A stretch of 64,000 nucleotides of DNA from Pseudomonas sp. LS.1a (GCF_022533585.1 NZ_CP092827.1:4008001-4072000); one strand, 5' to 3'. Counted from the stretch's first letter, positions 34,911 to 44,504 are shown. Program-made: numbers and translations. The notes: generated from the letters alone by a model not told the origin.

Positions 34911-37302
34911 CCATCACGTAGCCAAGAGCCAGGCCGAGATGGCCGAACTGTTCAGCCAGGACCTGACCACCGGGGTCGGCCGCAGCGTCAAGCACGACAG
35001 CGCCGACAAGCATGTGTCCGGCGAGGCGGTGTACATCGACGATCGCCTGGAATTCCCCAACCAGCTGCACGTCTATGCGCGCACCGCCGACCGCGCCCAT
35101 GCACGCATCCTGCGCATCGACACCACGCCGTGCTATGCCTTCGAGGGCGTGCGCATCGCCATCACCCACGAAGACATTCCCGGCCTCAAGGACATCGGCC
35201 CGGTGGTGGCCGGCGACCCGCTGCTGGCCATCGACAAGGTCGAGTTCTTCGGCCAGCCGGTGCTCGCCGTGGCCGCCCGCGACCTCGACACCGCACGCCG
35301 TGCGGCCATGGCCGCCATCGTCGAGTATGAAGACCTGGAGCCGGTGCTGGATGTGGTAGAGGCGTTCCGCAAGAAGCACTTCGTGCTCGACAGCCACACC
35401 CACCAGCGTGGCGATTCCGCTGCTGCCCTGGCCAGTGCCCCACACCGCATCCAGGGTACCCTGCACATCGGTGGCCAGGAGCACTTCTACCTGGAGACGC
35501 AGATTTCCTCGGTGATGCCCACCGAAGACGGCGGCATGATCGTCTACTGCTCCACGCAGAACCCCACCGAAGTGCAGAAACTGGTCGCTGAAGTACTCGA
35601 CGTGCCAATGAACAAGGTGGTGCTGGACATGCGCCGCATGGGTGGTGGTTTTGGCGGCAAGGAAACCCAGGCCGCCAGCCCGGCGTGCCTGTGCGCCGTG
35701 GTGGCGCGCCTGACCGGCCAGCCAACCAAGATGCGCCTGCCACGGGTCGAAGACATGACCATGACCGGCAAGCGCCACCCGTTCTACGTCGAGTACGACG
35801 TGGGCTTCGACGATGACGGGCGCCTGCACGGCATCAACTTCGACCTGGCCGGCAACTGCGGCTACTCGCCCGACCTGTCCGGTTCGATCGTTGACCGCGC
35901 CATGTTCCACTCCGACAACGCCTACTACCTGGGCGATGCCACCGTGCACGGCCACCGCTGCAAGACCAACACCGCCTCCAACACCGCCTACCGCGGCTTC
36001 GGCGGGCCACAGGGGATGGTCGCCATCGAGCAGGTGATGGACCACATCGCCCGCCACCTGGGCCGCGACCCACTGGCGGTGCGCAAGGCCAACTATTACG
36101 GCAAGACCGAGCGCAACGTCACCCACTACTACCAGACCGTCGAGCACAACATGCTCGAAGAGATGACCGCCGAGCTGGAGGCCAGCAGCGACTATGCCGA
36201 GCGCCGCGAGTCGATCCGCCGCTTCAACGCCAACAGCCCGATCCTGAAGAAGGGCCTGGCGCTGACGCCGGTCAAGTTCGGCATTTCGTTCACCGCCACC
36301 TTCCTCAACCAGGCCGGTGCGCTGATCCATATCTACACCGACGGCAGCATTCACCTGAACCACGGTGGCACCGAAATGGGCCAGGGCCTGAACACCAAGG
36401 TGGCGCAGGTGGTGGCGCAGATCTTCCAGGTCGATTTCAGCCGCATCCAGATCACCGCCACCAATACCGACAAGGTGCCCAACACCTCGCCGACCGCAGC
36501 CTCCAGCGGTGCCGACCTGAACGGCAAGGCGGCGCAGAACGCGGCCGAAATCCTCAAGAAGCGCCTGACCGAGTTCGCTGCGCGGCACTATCAGGTGACC
36601 GAGGAAGACGTCGAGTTCCGCAACGGTCATGTGCGCGTGCGCGACCAGATCGTCAGCTTCGAGCAGCTGGTGCAACAGGCCTACTTCGCCCAGGTGTCAC
36701 TGTCCAGCACCGGTTTCTACCGCACGCCGAAGATCTACTACGACCGCAGCCAGGCGCGCGGTCGGCCGTTCTATTACTTCGCCTTCGGCGCTGCCTGCGT
36801 GGAAGTGCTGGTCGACACCCTGACCGGCGAGTACAAGATGCTGCGCGCCGACATCCTGCACGATGTGGGTGATTCGCTGAACCCGGCCATCGACATCGGC
36901 CAGGTGGAAGGCGGCTTCATCCAGGGCATGGGCTGGCTGACCACCGAAGAGCTGGTGTGGAATGCCAAGGGCAAGCTGATGACCAACGGCCCGGCCAGCT
37001 ACAAGATCCCGGCAGTGGCCGACATGCCGCTGGATTTGCGGGTAAAGCTGGTGGAGAACCGCAAGAACCCCGAAGACACCGTGTTCCACTCCAAGGCCGT
37101 GGGCGAGCCGCCGTTCATGCTCGGCATCGCCGCCTGGTGCGCGATCAAGGACGCCGTGGCCAGCATCGCCGATTACCGCGTGCAGCCACAGGTGGATGCA
37201 CCGGCGACGCCGGAGCGGGTGTTGTGGGGGTGCGAGCAGATGCGCAAGGCGGTGGCTGCCGCGCAACCTGCCGAGCCGGAACTGGAAACCGTGTCTCACT
37301 GA
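34903..37302 (+). CDS. xdhB: Xanthine dehydrogenase large subunit (molybdopterin)
   Basis: 799 residues of the molybdenum hydroxylase family. Recognisable: RRMGGGFGGKETQ, TASNTAYRGFGGPQG and GGTEMGQGLNTK at the cofactor, and the late KAVGEPPFMLG containing the catalytic Glu. It oxidises hypoxanthine and xanthine to urate in the cytoplasm. It starts inside the xdhA 3' end. A REP pair separates it from xdhC. Confidence 0.97.
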   Translation: MSNHHVAKSQAEMAELFSQDLTTGVGRSVKHDSADKHVSGEAVYIDDRLEFPNQLHVYARTADRAHARILRIDTTPCYAFEGVRIAITHEDIPGLKDIGPVVAGDPLLAIDKVEFFGQPVLAVAARDLDTARRAAMAAIVEYEDLEPVLDVVEAFRKKHFVLDSHTHQRGDSAAALASAPHRIQGTLHIGGQEHFYLETQISSVMPTEDGGMIVYCSTQNPTEVQKLVAEVLDVPMNKVVLDMRRMGGGFGGKETQAASPACLCAVVARLTGQPTKMRLPRVEDMTMTGKRHPFYVEYDVGFDDDGRLHGINFDLAGNCGYSPDLSGSIVDRAMFHSDNAYYLGDATVHGHRCKTNTASNTAYRGFGGPQGMVAIEQVMDHIARHLGRDPLAVRKANYYGKTERNVTHYYQTVEHNMLEEMTAELEASSDYAERRESIRRFNANSPILKKGLALTPVKFGISFTATFLNQAGALIHIYTDGSIHLNHGGTEMGQGLNTKVAQVVAQIFQVDFSRIQITATNTDKVPNTSPTAASSGADLNGKAAQNAAEILKKRLTEFAARHYQVTEEDVEFRNGHVRVRDQIVSFEQLVQQAYFAQVSLSSTGFYRTPKIYYDRSQARGRPFYYFAFGAACVEVLVDTLTGEYKMLRADILHDVGDSLNPAIDIGQVEGGFIQGMGWLTTEELVWNAKGKLMTNGPASYKIPAVADMPLDLRVKLVENRKNPEDTVFHSKAVGEPPFMLGIAAWCAIKDAVASIADYRVQPQVDAPATPERVLWGCEQMRKAVAAAQPAEPELETVSH

Positions 37303-37313
37303 CAATGCAGGGC

Positions 37314-37389
37314 CCTGTGGGAGCGGGTTTACCCGCGAATGCGATGGTGGATTCACCGTCGCATTCGCGGGTGAACCCGCTCCCACAGG
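37314..37389. repeat. REP pair between xdhB and xdhC
   Basis: Inverted REPs enclosing an inner palindrome (GCGAATGCGATGG with CGTCGCATTCGC), so the whole forms one long hairpin. Confidence 0.92.
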
Positions 37390-37420
37390 GATCGCGACGC
37401 AACTATAGAGAGGTTGCATC

Positions 37421-38266
37421 ATGCACCAATGGATCAACGCCCTCGCCGACCACCAGTCCCGTGGCGAAGCCTGCGTGCTCGTTACCATCATCGAGGAACG
37501 CGGCTCGACCCCGCGCAATGCCGGCTCGAAAATGGTCGTCAGCGCCAGCGGCCTGTTCGACACCATCGGCGGCGGCCACCTGGAATACAAGGCCCTGCAC
37601 ATCGCCCGGCAGATGCTCGAAGAGCACCGCACCACCCCGCACCTGGAACGCTTCAGCCTCGGTGCCAGCCTTGGCCAGTGCTGCGGCGGCGTCACTGTGC
37701 TGCTGTTCGAACCCATGGCCGCGGTGCAGGCGCAGATCGCCGTGTTCGGCGCGGGCCATGTCGGCCGCGCTCTGGTACCCTTGCTCGCCGCGCTGCCCTG
37801 CCGGGTGCGCTGGATCGATTCGCGCGAGCAGGAGTTCCCTGCCCTGATCCCCGACGGGGTGACCAAGGTGGTCAGCGAGGAGCCGGTCGACGAAGTGGCC
37901 GAGCTACCGCCAGGCTGCTATTGCATCGTCATGACCCACAACCACCAGCTCGACCTGGAACTGACTGCCGCCATTCTCAAGCGCAACGACTTCACCTGGT
38001 TCGGCCTGATCGGCTCGAAGACCAAACGGGTCAAGTTCGAGCACCGCCTGCGCGAGCGCGGCTACGACGATGCGGTGATGGCGCGCATGCGCTGCCCGAT
38101 GGGCCTGGCCGAGGTCAAGGGCAAGCTGCCCATCGAGATCGCCGTATCCATCGCCGGTGAAATCATCGCCACCTACAACGCCTGCTTCGGCCAGCACGAC
38201 GCTGCCGCCAATGCCGGCCCCATTGCCCAGTTGCTGCCGCCCTCCCGGCGCAGCCAAGCCATTTGA
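37421..38266 (+). CDS. xdhC: XDH maturation factor XdhC
   Basis: 281 residues. N-terminal XdhC/CoxI domain (ACVLVTIIEERGSTPRNAGS, TIGGGHLEY, LGQCCGG) and C-terminal Rossmann-like domain (VFGAGHVGRALV, LIGSKTKRVKFEHRL). It binds and sulfurates the molybdenum cofactor and inserts it in XdhB. Ten bases separate it from guaD, consistent with one transcript. Confidence 0.95.
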   Translation: MHQWINALADHQSRGEACVLVTIIEERGSTPRNAGSKMVVSASGLFDTIGGGHLEYKALHIARQMLEEHRTTPHLERFSLGASLGQCCGGVTVLLFEPMAAVQAQIAVFGAGHVGRALVPLLAALPCRVRWIDSREQEFPALIPDGVTKVVSEEPVDEVAELPPGCYCIVMTHNHQLDLELTAAILKRNDFTWFGLIGSKTKRVKFEHRLRERGYDDAVMARMRCPMGLAEVKGKLPIEIAVSIAGEIIATYNACFGQHDAAANAGPIAQLLPPSRRSQAI

Positions 38267-38276
38267 CGAGTGTGTT

Positions 38277-39581
38277 ATGACCGTTACCCGCAAAGCCTAC
38301 CGTGCCGCCATCCTGCACAGCATCGCCGACCCGGCCGAGGTGGGCCTGGAGGCTTCCCATGAATATTTCGAGGACGGCCTGCTGGTGGTCGACGATGGCC
38401 GCATTCGCGCCGTTGGCCACGCTGCCGAACTGCTGCCGACCCTGGACGCCGATATCCCGGTCGAACACTACCAGGACGCGCTGATCACCCCGGGCTTCAT
38501 CGACACTCACATCCATTTCCCGCAGACCGGCATGATCGGCTCCTACGGCGAACAGCTGCTGGACTGGCTGAACACCTACACCTTCCCTTGCGAAAAGCAG
38601 TTCGCCGACAAGGATCACGCCGACCAGGTGGCGAAGATCTTCCTCAAGGAACTGCTGCGCAATGGCACCACCACCGCCCTGGTGTTCGGCAGCGTGCACC
38701 CGGAATCGGTCAATGCCCTGTTCGAAGAGGCCGAGCGCCTGGACCTGCGCCTGATCGCCGGCAAGGTAATGATGGACCGCAACGCTCCGGACTACCTGAC
38801 CGACACCGCCGAGTCCGGCTATACCGAAAGCAAGGCACTGATCGAACGCTGGCATGGCAAGGGCCGCCTGCACTATGCAGTCACCCCGCGCTTCGCCCCG
38901 ACCAGTACGCCTGAACAGCTGGCACTGGCGGGCCAACTGCTCAAGGAGCACCCGGGCGTGTACATGCACACGCACCTGTCGGAAAACCTCAAGGAAATCG
39001 ATTGGGTCAAGTCGCTGTTCCCTGAGCAGAAGGGGTACCTCGACGTATACGACCACTTCGAGCTGCTGGGCGAGCGCTCGGTGTTCGCCCATGGCGTGCA
39101 CCTGTGCGATGACGAATGCCAGCGCCTGGCCGAAACCGGCTCGGCCGTGGCCTTCTGCCCCACCTCCAACCTGTTCCTCGGCAGCGGCCTGTTCAACCTG
39201 CCCCAGGCCGAGCGCTTCAAGGTCAACGTGGGCCTGGGCACAGACGTTGGCGCCGGCACCAGTTTCTCGCTGCTCAACACCCTGAACGAAGCGTACAAGG
39301 TGATGCAACTGCAGGGCGCGCGCCTGCACCCTTACAAGTCACTGTACCTGGCCACCCTCGGCGGCGCCCGCGCGCTGCGCCTGGACGACCGCATCGGCAG
39401 CCTGCGCCCGGGTAACGATGCCGACTTCGTGGTGCTGGACTACAAGGCCACACCACTGCTGGACTACCGCATCCAGCAGTCCAACAGCATCGAAGAAACC
39501 CTGTTCGTGCTCACCACCCTCGGTGACGACCGCACTGTGCGCGAAACCTACGCCGCAGGGCGTTGCGTGCATCAGCGCTAA
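38277..39581 (+). CDS. guaD: Guanine deaminase
   Basis: 434 residues from [10 protein letters not shown] at 38277. Amidohydrolase with metal ligands [29 protein letters not shown] and [13 protein letters not shown]. It hydrolyses guanine to xanthine plus ammonia, feeding XdhAB. The upstream gap of 10 bases suggests co-transcription with xdhC. The 3' end overlaps the convergent aquaporin gene by 4 bases. Confidence 0.96.
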   Translation: MTVTRKAYRAAILHSIADPAEVGLEASHEYFEDGLLVVDDGRIRAVGHAAELLPTLDADIPVEHYQDALITPGFIDTHIHFPQTGMIGSYGEQLLDWLNTYTFPCEKQFADKDHADQVAKIFLKELLRNGTTTALVFGSVHPESVNALFEEAERLDLRLIAGKVMMDRNAPDYLTDTAESGYTESKALIERWHGKGRLHYAVTPRFAPTSTPEQLALAGQLLKEHPGVYMHTHLSENLKEIDWVKSLFPEQKGYLDVYDHFELLGERSVFAHGVHLCDDECQRLAETGSAVAFCPTSNLFLGSGLFNLPQAERFKVNVGLGTDVGAGTSFSLLNTLNEAYKVMQLQGARLHPYKSLYLATLGGARALRLDDRIGSLRPGNDADFVVLDYKATPLLDYRIQQSNSIEETLFVLTTLGDDRTVRETYAAGRCVHQR

Positions 39582-40276
39582 GGTTCTTTTGCCAGGCCCC
39601 GGTACAGCGCGCCGCCAATTGCAGCACCGATCAGCGGCGCCACCCAGAACAGCCACAGCTGTTGCAGGGCCCAGCCACCGACGAACAAGGCCGGCCCCGT
39701 GCTACGCGCGGGGTTGACCGAGGTGTTGGTCACCGGGATCGAAATCAGGTGGATCAGGGTCAGGGCCAGGCCGATGGCGATCGGCGCAAAGCCCGCCGGT
39801 GCCCGGGCGTCGGTGGCGCCCATGATCACCACCAGAAACATCGCCGTCATCACCACTTCACTGACAAAACCTGCCCCGAGCGTGTAGCCGCCAGGCGAGT
39901 GGTCGGCGTAGCCGTTCGAGGCCAATCCCGAAGACAGCTCGAAACCTGCCTTGCCGCTGGCGATGAGGTAGATCACGCCCGCCGCCAGGATGGCGCCGAT
40001 CACCTGGGCGATCACGTAGGGCAGCAGCTCTTTGGCCGGGAAGCGCCCGCCCACCACCAGCCCGAACGACACGGCGGGGTTGAGGTGACAGCCGGAGATA
40101 TGGCCAATGGCGAAGGCCATGGTCAGCACGGTGAGGCCAAAGGCGAAGGCGACACCGAGTACACCGATGCCGACGGGGGAACTGGCGGCGAGTACCGCAC
40201 TGCCACAGCCACCAAGTACCAGCCAGAAGGTGCCGACCAGTTCGGCCCCCATGCGTTTACCGAGGGACATGCTCAT
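39578..40276 (-). CDS. aqpZ: Aquaporin Z-type channel
   Basis: 232 residues from [10 protein letters not shown]. Six membrane helices and the two aquaporin half-helix motifs HLNPAVSFG and SVNPARSTG. The [24 protein letters not shown] N-terminus and the second motif with Arg identify the water-selective AqpZ class over glycerol facilitators. The start follows TTGAGGAAAGG. It is convergent with guaD; a role in purine use is not implied. Confidence 0.92.
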   Translation of the reverse strand: MSMSLGKRMGAELVGTFWLVLGGCGSAVLAASSPVGIGVLGVAFAFGLTVLTMAFAIGHISGCHLNPAVSFGLVVGGRFPAKELLPYVIAQVIGAILAAGVIYLIASGKAGFELSSGLASNGYADHSPGGYTLGAGFVSEVVMTAMFLVVIMGATDARAPAGFAPIAIGLALTLIHLISIPVTNTSVNPARSTGPALFVGGWALQQLWLFWVAPLIGAAIGGALYRGLAKEP

Positions 40277-40392
40277 GAATCCTTTCCTCAAGAAGTTGAA
40301 CGCAACGGACGCGCAAGCCCAACTGCTTGATGAAGGTTTGCTCACAAGAATTTAGCAGACGTTTGGTCAACTGCGAGAGATGGCCGTACTGC

Positions 40393-40480
40393 TTGTGGGA
40401 GCGGGTTTACCCGCGAACAAGGCGACACGGTGCATGGCACCGGCTGCGCCGGTGTTCGCGGGTGAACCCGCTCCCACAAC
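40393..40480. repeat. REP pair between two minus-strand genes
   Basis: Inverted REPs with an inner GGCACCGGCTGCGCCGG palindrome, after the GntR gene and before aqpZ. Confidence 0.92.
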
Positions 40481-40508
40481 GGCGCACTACTTTCACTTCA
40501 GCAAACGA

Positions 40509-41264
40509 TCAACCCTTGGCAGAAACCTTGGGCTTTTTCAGCAGATGCGAGAACACCGCATGCAGATCGTCCGAGGCACTCTCCTCGTCCAGGTTCAGCT
40601 TGCTGTCGATGTGGTCCATGTGGTGCATCATCAGGCTCACCGCCTGCTCGGCATCGCGCGCCTCGATGGCATCGATCAACTGCATGTGCTCGTCATACGA
40701 GCAATGCGAGCGGTTGCCGCTTTCGTACTGGGCAATGATCAGCGAGGTCTGCGACACCAGGCTGCGCTGGAAGCTGACCAGCGGCGCATTACCTGCGGCC
40801 TCGGCCAGCTTGAGGTGGAATTCGCCGGAAAGGCGAATGCCCGCACCGCGGTCGCCACGGGAAAAGCTGTCGCGCTCCTCACGCACCATCTGCCGCAGCT
40901 CGTTGAGCTGCTCGACGGTAGCGTGCTGCACGGCCAGTTCGGTAATGGCCCGTTCGACCATGCGCCGCGAGAAGAACACCTGGCGAGCCTCTTCCACCGT
41001 CGGGCTGGCGACCACCGCGCCGCGGTTCGGCCGCAACAGCACCACGCTTTCGTGGGCCAGGCGCGACAAGGCACGGCGGATGATGGTGCGGCTGACACCG
41101 AAGATCTCGCCCAGCGCTTCCTCGCTCAACTTGGTGCCCGGTGCCAGACGCTGCTCGAGGATCGCCTCGAAAATATGCGCGTAGACGATGTCGTCCTGGG
41201 TACCACTGCGGCCAGCCTTGCCGGTACGCGCAGGTTTCTTCAGAGGTTGCAGCTGTTCGTTCAT
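40509..41264 (-). CDS. GntR-family regulator with FCD domain, beside pbuG
   Basis: 251 residues from MNEQLQPLKKPART at 41264. Winged helix at about 25-90 (YAHIFEAILEQRLAPGTKLS, LGEIFGVSRTIIRRALSRL), then an FCD domain (RRMVERAITELAVQHA, GEFHLKLAEAAGNAPL, HMQLIDAIEARDAEQAV). Its own promoter region and two others in the window carry TTGTnnACAA palindromes, the style of site used by FCD regulators. It is the best candidate regulator for hiuH/puuE, pbuG and gcl. The frame stays open far upstream by chance; the chosen start is set by homologous domain limits. Confidence 0.9.
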   Translation of the reverse strand: MNEQLQPLKKPARTGKAGRSGTQDDIVYAHIFEAILEQRLAPGTKLSEEALGEIFGVSRTIIRRALSRLAHESVVLLRPNRGAVVASPTVEEARQVFFSRRMVERAITELAVQHATVEQLNELRQMVREERDSFSRGDRGAGIRLSGEFHLKLAEAAGNAPLVSFQRSLVSQTSLIIAQYESGNRSHCSYDEHMQLIDAIEARDAEQAVSLMMHHMDHIDSKLNLDEESASDDLHAVFSHLLKKPKVSAKG

Positions 41265-41298
41265 GGGCTCTCGAGGCACGAAGGAAAGTATGGCGCCA

Positions 41299-41308
41299 TT
41301 GTACACAG
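41299..41308. promoter_or_regulatory. Palindrome A half-conserved copy before the GntR gene
   Basis: TTGTACACAG matches TTGTnnACAA at seven of eight defined bases, 35 bases before the GntR ATG. It could mediate autoregulation. Confidence 0.5.
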
Positions 41309-41397
41309 GCTGAGCCGTTTCTGCAGGTGGCCTTTTACCTATATAGCCGTTGTACGACGCATTGCGCACACAAAAGATAAAACAGTATTTGCATTCT

Positions 41398-41407
41398 TTG
41401 TACACAA
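41398..41407. promoter_or_regulatory. Palindrome A between GntR and pbuG genes
   Basis: TTGTACACAA, within the longer dyad CTTTGTACACAAAAG. It lies in the 282-base divergent interval, about 140 bases before pbuG. Confidence 0.6.
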
Positions 41408-41431
41408 AAGCATAATCCACCGAGCAACTTC

Positions 41432-41447
41432 TTGACCCACAAGTCAA
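41432..41447. promoter_or_regulatory. Palindrome B (RutR-like operator) before pbuG
   Basis: TTGAC-N6-GTCAA, an exact match to the arms of the RutR consensus. It is 100 bases before the pbuG GTG. Confidence 0.6.
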
Positions 41448-41515
41448 CAAACAGGTCAGACGTCTGCCTTCCCTCGCGGAGCCGCCAAGTGCATTGCGCA
41501 GGCCCCCGGCTCCAG

Positions 41516-41523
41516 AACAACAA
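41516..41523 (+). promoter_or_regulatory. Crc/Hfq catabolite-activity motif before pbuG
   Basis: AACAACAA fits AAnAAnAA and sits 23 bases before the GTG, next to the GAGGAG ribosome site. Confidence 0.6.
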
Positions 41524-41546
41524 GAAAGACTTGAGGAGTACCCGCT

Positions 41547-42896
41547 GTGGAAAGCCGCAAATCCGAAGCCCCTACGCTGGATCTCGCTCCACCGCTCGAA
41601 ACGAGCTGGCTGGAGCGGATTTTCAAACTCAAGCAACACGGCAGCACCGTCAGAACCGAAATGATCGCCGGGGTGACCACCTTCATCACCATGGCCTACA
41701 TCATCTTTGTCAACCCCAACATCATGGCCGACGCTGGCATCGACCACGGTGCCGCCTTTGTCGCCACCTGCATCGCCGCCGCGCTGGGCTGCCTGTTGAT
41801 GGGCCTGTACGCCAACTGGCCGGTGGGCCTGGCGCCGGGCATGGGGCTTAACGCCTTCTTCACCTACACCGTGGTCGGCACCATGGGCTACAACTGGGAA
41901 ACGGCACTGGGGGCGGTATTCGTCTCGGGCGTGCTGTTCATGTTCCTGACCTTGTCGAAAGTGCGCGAATGGTTGCTCAACAGCATCCCGGTCAGCCTGC
42001 GCCATGCCATGGGGGCCGGCGTCGGATTGTTTCTCGGGCTGATCGGCCTGAAGACGGCAGGCATCATCGTCGACAGCCCGGCCACCCTGATCAAGCTGGG
42101 CTCGCTGCATGAGCCGGGGCCGCTGCTGGCGGCCGTGTGCTTCCTGCTGATCGCCATCCTCAGCTACAAGCGGGTATTCGGCGCCATCCTGATCAGCATC
42201 ATCGGCGTCACCCTGGCCGGCTGGGGCCTGGGCCTGGTGAAATTCGGCGGTGTGATGTCGATGCCGCCGAGCCTGGCACCGACCTGGATGGCCATGGACG
42301 TGGCCGGCGTGTTCAACGTCAGCATGATCAGCGTGGTGCTGGCGTTCCTGTTCGTGCACATGTTCGACACCGCTGGCACCCTGATGGGCGTGGCCCAGCG
42401 GGCCAACCTGGTGGCGCCGGACGGGCGGATTGAAAACCTGTCGCGGGCGTTGAAGGCGGACAGTGCTTCGAGCGTGTTCGGTGCCGTGGTGGGCGTGCCG
42501 CCGGTGACCAGCTATGTGGAAAGTGCTGCGGGTGTAGCGGCGGGCGGTCGTACTGGCCTGACTGCAGTGGTGGTCGGCCTGCTGTTCATCGCCGCGATGT
42601 TCTTCGCCCCGCTGGCCGGGATGATTCCAGCCTACGCGACGGCCGGCGCGCTTATTTACGTGGCAATGCTGATGATGGGCAGCATGGCGCACATCCACTG
42701 GGACGAAGCCACCGACAGCATTCCGGCGATCGTCACAGTGATCATGATGCCGCTGACCTTCTCGGTCGCCGATGGTATTGCCCTGGGCTTCATCAGCTAT
42801 GTGGCGTTGAAGGCAGGTACCGGCAAGTACAAGGAAATCTCCGCCAGCCTGTGGGTGCTGTGCGCGATCTTCATTGCCAAGTTCGTGTTCCTCTGA
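41547..42896 (+). CDS. pbuG: NCS2/AzgA-type purine permease
   Basis: 449 residues from a GTG at 41547 (GAGGAG 8 bases before). About twelve or more membrane segments; AzgA-type signatures EMIAGVTTFITMAYIIFVNP, GLAPGMGLNAFFTYTVV and FVHMFDTAGTLMGVA. These carriers import adenine, guanine or hypoxanthine with protons. Location next to guaD and the GntR regulator suggests guanine or hypoxanthine uptake. Regulated candidates upstream: palindromes A and B and a Crc/Hfq motif. A terminator follows. Confidence 0.93.
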   Translation: MESRKSEAPTLDLAPPLETSWLERIFKLKQHGSTVRTEMIAGVTTFITMAYIIFVNPNIMADAGIDHGAAFVATCIAAALGCLLMGLYANWPVGLAPGMGLNAFFTYTVVGTMGYNWETALGAVFVSGVLFMFLTLSKVREWLLNSIPVSLRHAMGAGVGLFLGLIGLKTAGIIVDSPATLIKLGSLHEPGPLLAAVCFLLIAILSYKRVFGAILISIIGVTLAGWGLGLVKFGGVMSMPPSLAPTWMAMDVAGVFNVSMISVVLAFLFVHMFDTAGTLMGVAQRANLVAPDGRIENLSRALKADSASSVFGAVVGVPPVTSYVESAAGVAAGGRTGLTAVVVGLLFIAAMFFAPLAGMIPAYATAGALIYVAMLMMGSMAHIHWDEATDSIPAIVTVIMMPLTFSVADGIALGFISYVALKAGTGKYKEISASLWVLCAIFIAKFVFL

Positions 42897-42910
42897 CCCT
42901 CACCGCACCA

Positions 42911-42938
42911 GACAAGGGCGCTTCGGCGCCCTTTTGTC
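42911..42938 (+). terminator. Intrinsic terminator of pbuG
   Basis: AAGGGCGC-TTCG-GCGCCCTT with a UUCG tetraloop, followed by TTTTG, 15 bases after the stop. Confidence 0.9.
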
Positions 42939-42955
42939 CTCCTCGGCGCGGCCCC

Positions 42956-43006
42956 CTGTGGGAGCGGCCTTGCGCAGCCCTTTCGCGACGCAAGGCCGCT
43001 CTCACA
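42956..43006. repeat. Palindromic repeat, second type
   Basis: TGTGGGAGCGGCCTTGCG pairs with CGCAAGGCCGCTCTCACA around CAGCCCTTTCGCGA. Same family as 20237-20357. Confidence 0.8.
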
Positions 43007-43095
43007 TTGACCGCGTCAGGCTGATATTTCTGTCAGGTGCAAGGTGCGCAGGGGCTTGATACAAATGCTACCGAATACGAGTGGAGGCTGGCCCA

Positions 43096-43863
43096 ATGCG
43101 AGATTCGACAAAGTCCGCCCGCGCCTATGCACCTTTTGGTCACGCTACGCCCGCCAACAACCTGCTGGGTTTCAATGGCGAAATTCAACACGTCATTAGC
43201 GGTCTTTACCCGCTGGGTAACGGCCATCGCATGTACAGCCCGACGCTGCAGAGGTTCCACAGCCCTGACACCCAGGCCCCCTTCAACCGAGGCGGGATAA
43301 ACCACTATGCCTACTGTGGCAACGACCCGGTCAACTGGCGGGACCCAAGCGGGAAATGGCGACAACTCGTGAAAACTGCGCTGAAGATTGCAGTGGGTGG
43401 CGGCGCTGCGGCAGCAGGCAAGATGAACGCAGAGTTTGTCGGCGATGTGTACACGACAGGCAAGCATGCACTGACGCGAGGGCCAGTACCGCAGCACGAG
43501 TTCCCCCTGGAACGAACCACCCTCATGCAAAACGCCAATCAGGCTAGACGACCGTTCAACGACTCGGTAAACGGCGTCAACTTCAATCTGGCGACCTGGG
43601 GTGATGCCTCGCTGACCGAGCGCCAGGCCCGGTACTACATAGACGGGACCTGGTCGGACCAGAGCAATACCACCCTTTACGGTTACAGCGCTGCAGGCTG
43701 GCTCATTGGCTTCGCCAAAACCCGTCAACCCGGCACCTTGACCGGGGCCCTGTTCAATGCTGCGGGCGCGGCCGGCGCAGGCGTCCTGGACCATGTGAGC
43801 TACAAGACCGGAAGCATGCTGACACAAGACTTCACGCGACAAACCGCGTCAATCCGACAATAA
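43096..43863 (+). CDS. Orphan Rhs tip: core-domain end plus variable C-terminal domain
   Basis: 255 residues from the ATG at 43096 (GGAGG upstream; a GTG at 43081 is possible). Residues ~10-90 match the end of the RHS repeat-associated core: YAPFGH, LLGFNGE, GLYPLGNGHRMYSPTLQRF and AYCGNDPVNWRDPSGK. The remaining ~165 residues are an unrecognised domain with Gly/Ala-rich hydrophobic stretches. Full Rhs proteins exceed 1000 residues; here the YD-repeat shell is absent. Such short proteins are common in P. putida and may be toxin-tip cassettes or remnants. No immunity gene follows; the next gene is convergent. Confidence 0.75.
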   Translation: MRDSTKSARAYAPFGHATPANNLLGFNGEIQHVISGLYPLGNGHRMYSPTLQRFHSPDTQAPFNRGGINHYAYCGNDPVNWRDPSGKWRQLVKTALKIAVGGGAAAAGKMNAEFVGDVYTTGKHALTRGPVPQHEFPLERTTLMQNANQARRPFNDSVNGVNFNLATWGDASLTERQARYYIDGTWSDQSNTTLYGYSAAGWLIGFAKTRQPGTLTGALFNAAGAAGAGVLDHVSYKTGSMLTQDFTRQTASIRQ

Positions 43864-43890
43864 AAAAAGCCCGCCAGTGTGAGAGCGGGC
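43862..43890 (-). terminator. Intrinsic terminator after hiuH
   Basis: On the minus strand GCCCGC and GCGGGC form a 6-bp stem with a 10-base loop, followed by seven Ts. It may also end the convergent Rhs gene. Confidence 0.8.
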
Positions 43891-43923
43891 CAAAGGACCT
43901 ACGAAGATTCTTCTAGCGACCAA

Positions 43924-44277
43924 CTAGCTTCCACGATAGGTCGAATAGCTGTACGGCGAGATCAGCAGCGGCACGTGGTAGTGCTCCTGCTGCTCGTCGA
44001 TGCCAAAGCGCAGCACGACAACATCCAGAAACGCCTGGGCCGGCAGTTGCACGCCACGGGCGCGATAGTAGTCGCCAGCACTGAACTGCAGTTGATAAAC
44101 ACCCGTGCGGTAGTCGTCCCCCTGCAGCAGCGGCGCGTCGACGCGGCCATCGCTGTTGGTCAGGGCGGTGTTCACCAGCTCCAGCTGCTGGCCTTCGACA
44201 CGGTACAGCTCGACCTTGATCGAGCTGCCCGGGCAGCCATGCGCGGCATCCAGTACGTGTGTGGTCAAACGTCCCAT
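43924..44277 (-). CDS. hiuH: 5-Hydroxyisourate hydrolase (transthyretin-like)
   Basis: 117 residues from MGRLTTHVLDAAHG. Contains the HIUase signatures: N-terminal LTTHVLD, RVDAPLL with the active Arg, HYHVPLL, and the C-terminal YRGS tetrapeptide that separates the enzyme from transthyretin. It hydrolyses 5-hydroxyisourate, the PuuD product, to OHCU. It has no signal peptide. It diverges from puuE across a 397-base interval with two palindrome A sites. Confidence 0.96.
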   Translation of the reverse strand: MGRLTTHVLDAAHGCPGSSIKVELYRVEGQQLELVNTALTNSDGRVDAPLLQGDDYRTGVYQLQFSAGDYYRARGVQLPAQAFLDVVVLRFGIDEQQEHYHVPLLISPYSYSTYRGS

Positions 44278-44384
44278 TGCTTGTCGCCTCTTGTTCAATC
44301 TGTGGGCAAAAAATACACGGCCATCATCACGCCAAAGGGCCTGCGATGTGCGGGAATGCCCCATTAAGACATTCCATCGCAAAA

Positions 44385-44394
44385 TTGTACACAA
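44385..44394. promoter_or_regulatory. Palindrome A on the hiuH side
   Basis: TTGTACACAA within the longer dyad AAATTGTACACAATTT, about 108 bases before the hiuH ATG. Confidence 0.65.
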
Positions 44395-44488
44395 TTTTTT
44401 GATCCCTTCTGTCACGACCCAGGTTTCATGCCCATAAACGACCCATCGGTCGCAAATGCAGGCACCTGGCCGACCCCGATGTCATTTG

Positions 44489-44504
44489 CTGACCAATCAG
44501 GCAG
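44489..44504. promoter_or_regulatory. Palindrome B variant between hiuH and puuE
   Basis: CTGAC-N6-GGCAG, one mismatch from YTGAC-N6-GTCAR. It is midway in the divergent interval 44278-44674, which otherwise holds no gene. Confidence 0.45.

Noticed and set aside
41265..42698. A 478-codon upstream extension of the GntR regulator
   Set aside because: It runs antisense through pbuG and across the promoter region. The GntR winged helix begins normally after the ATG at 41264.
43056..43069. TTGATACAAATGCT upstream of the first Rhs tip as an Anr box
   Set aside because: The left half is perfect but the right half does not match ATCAA, and the gene has no link to oxygen control.
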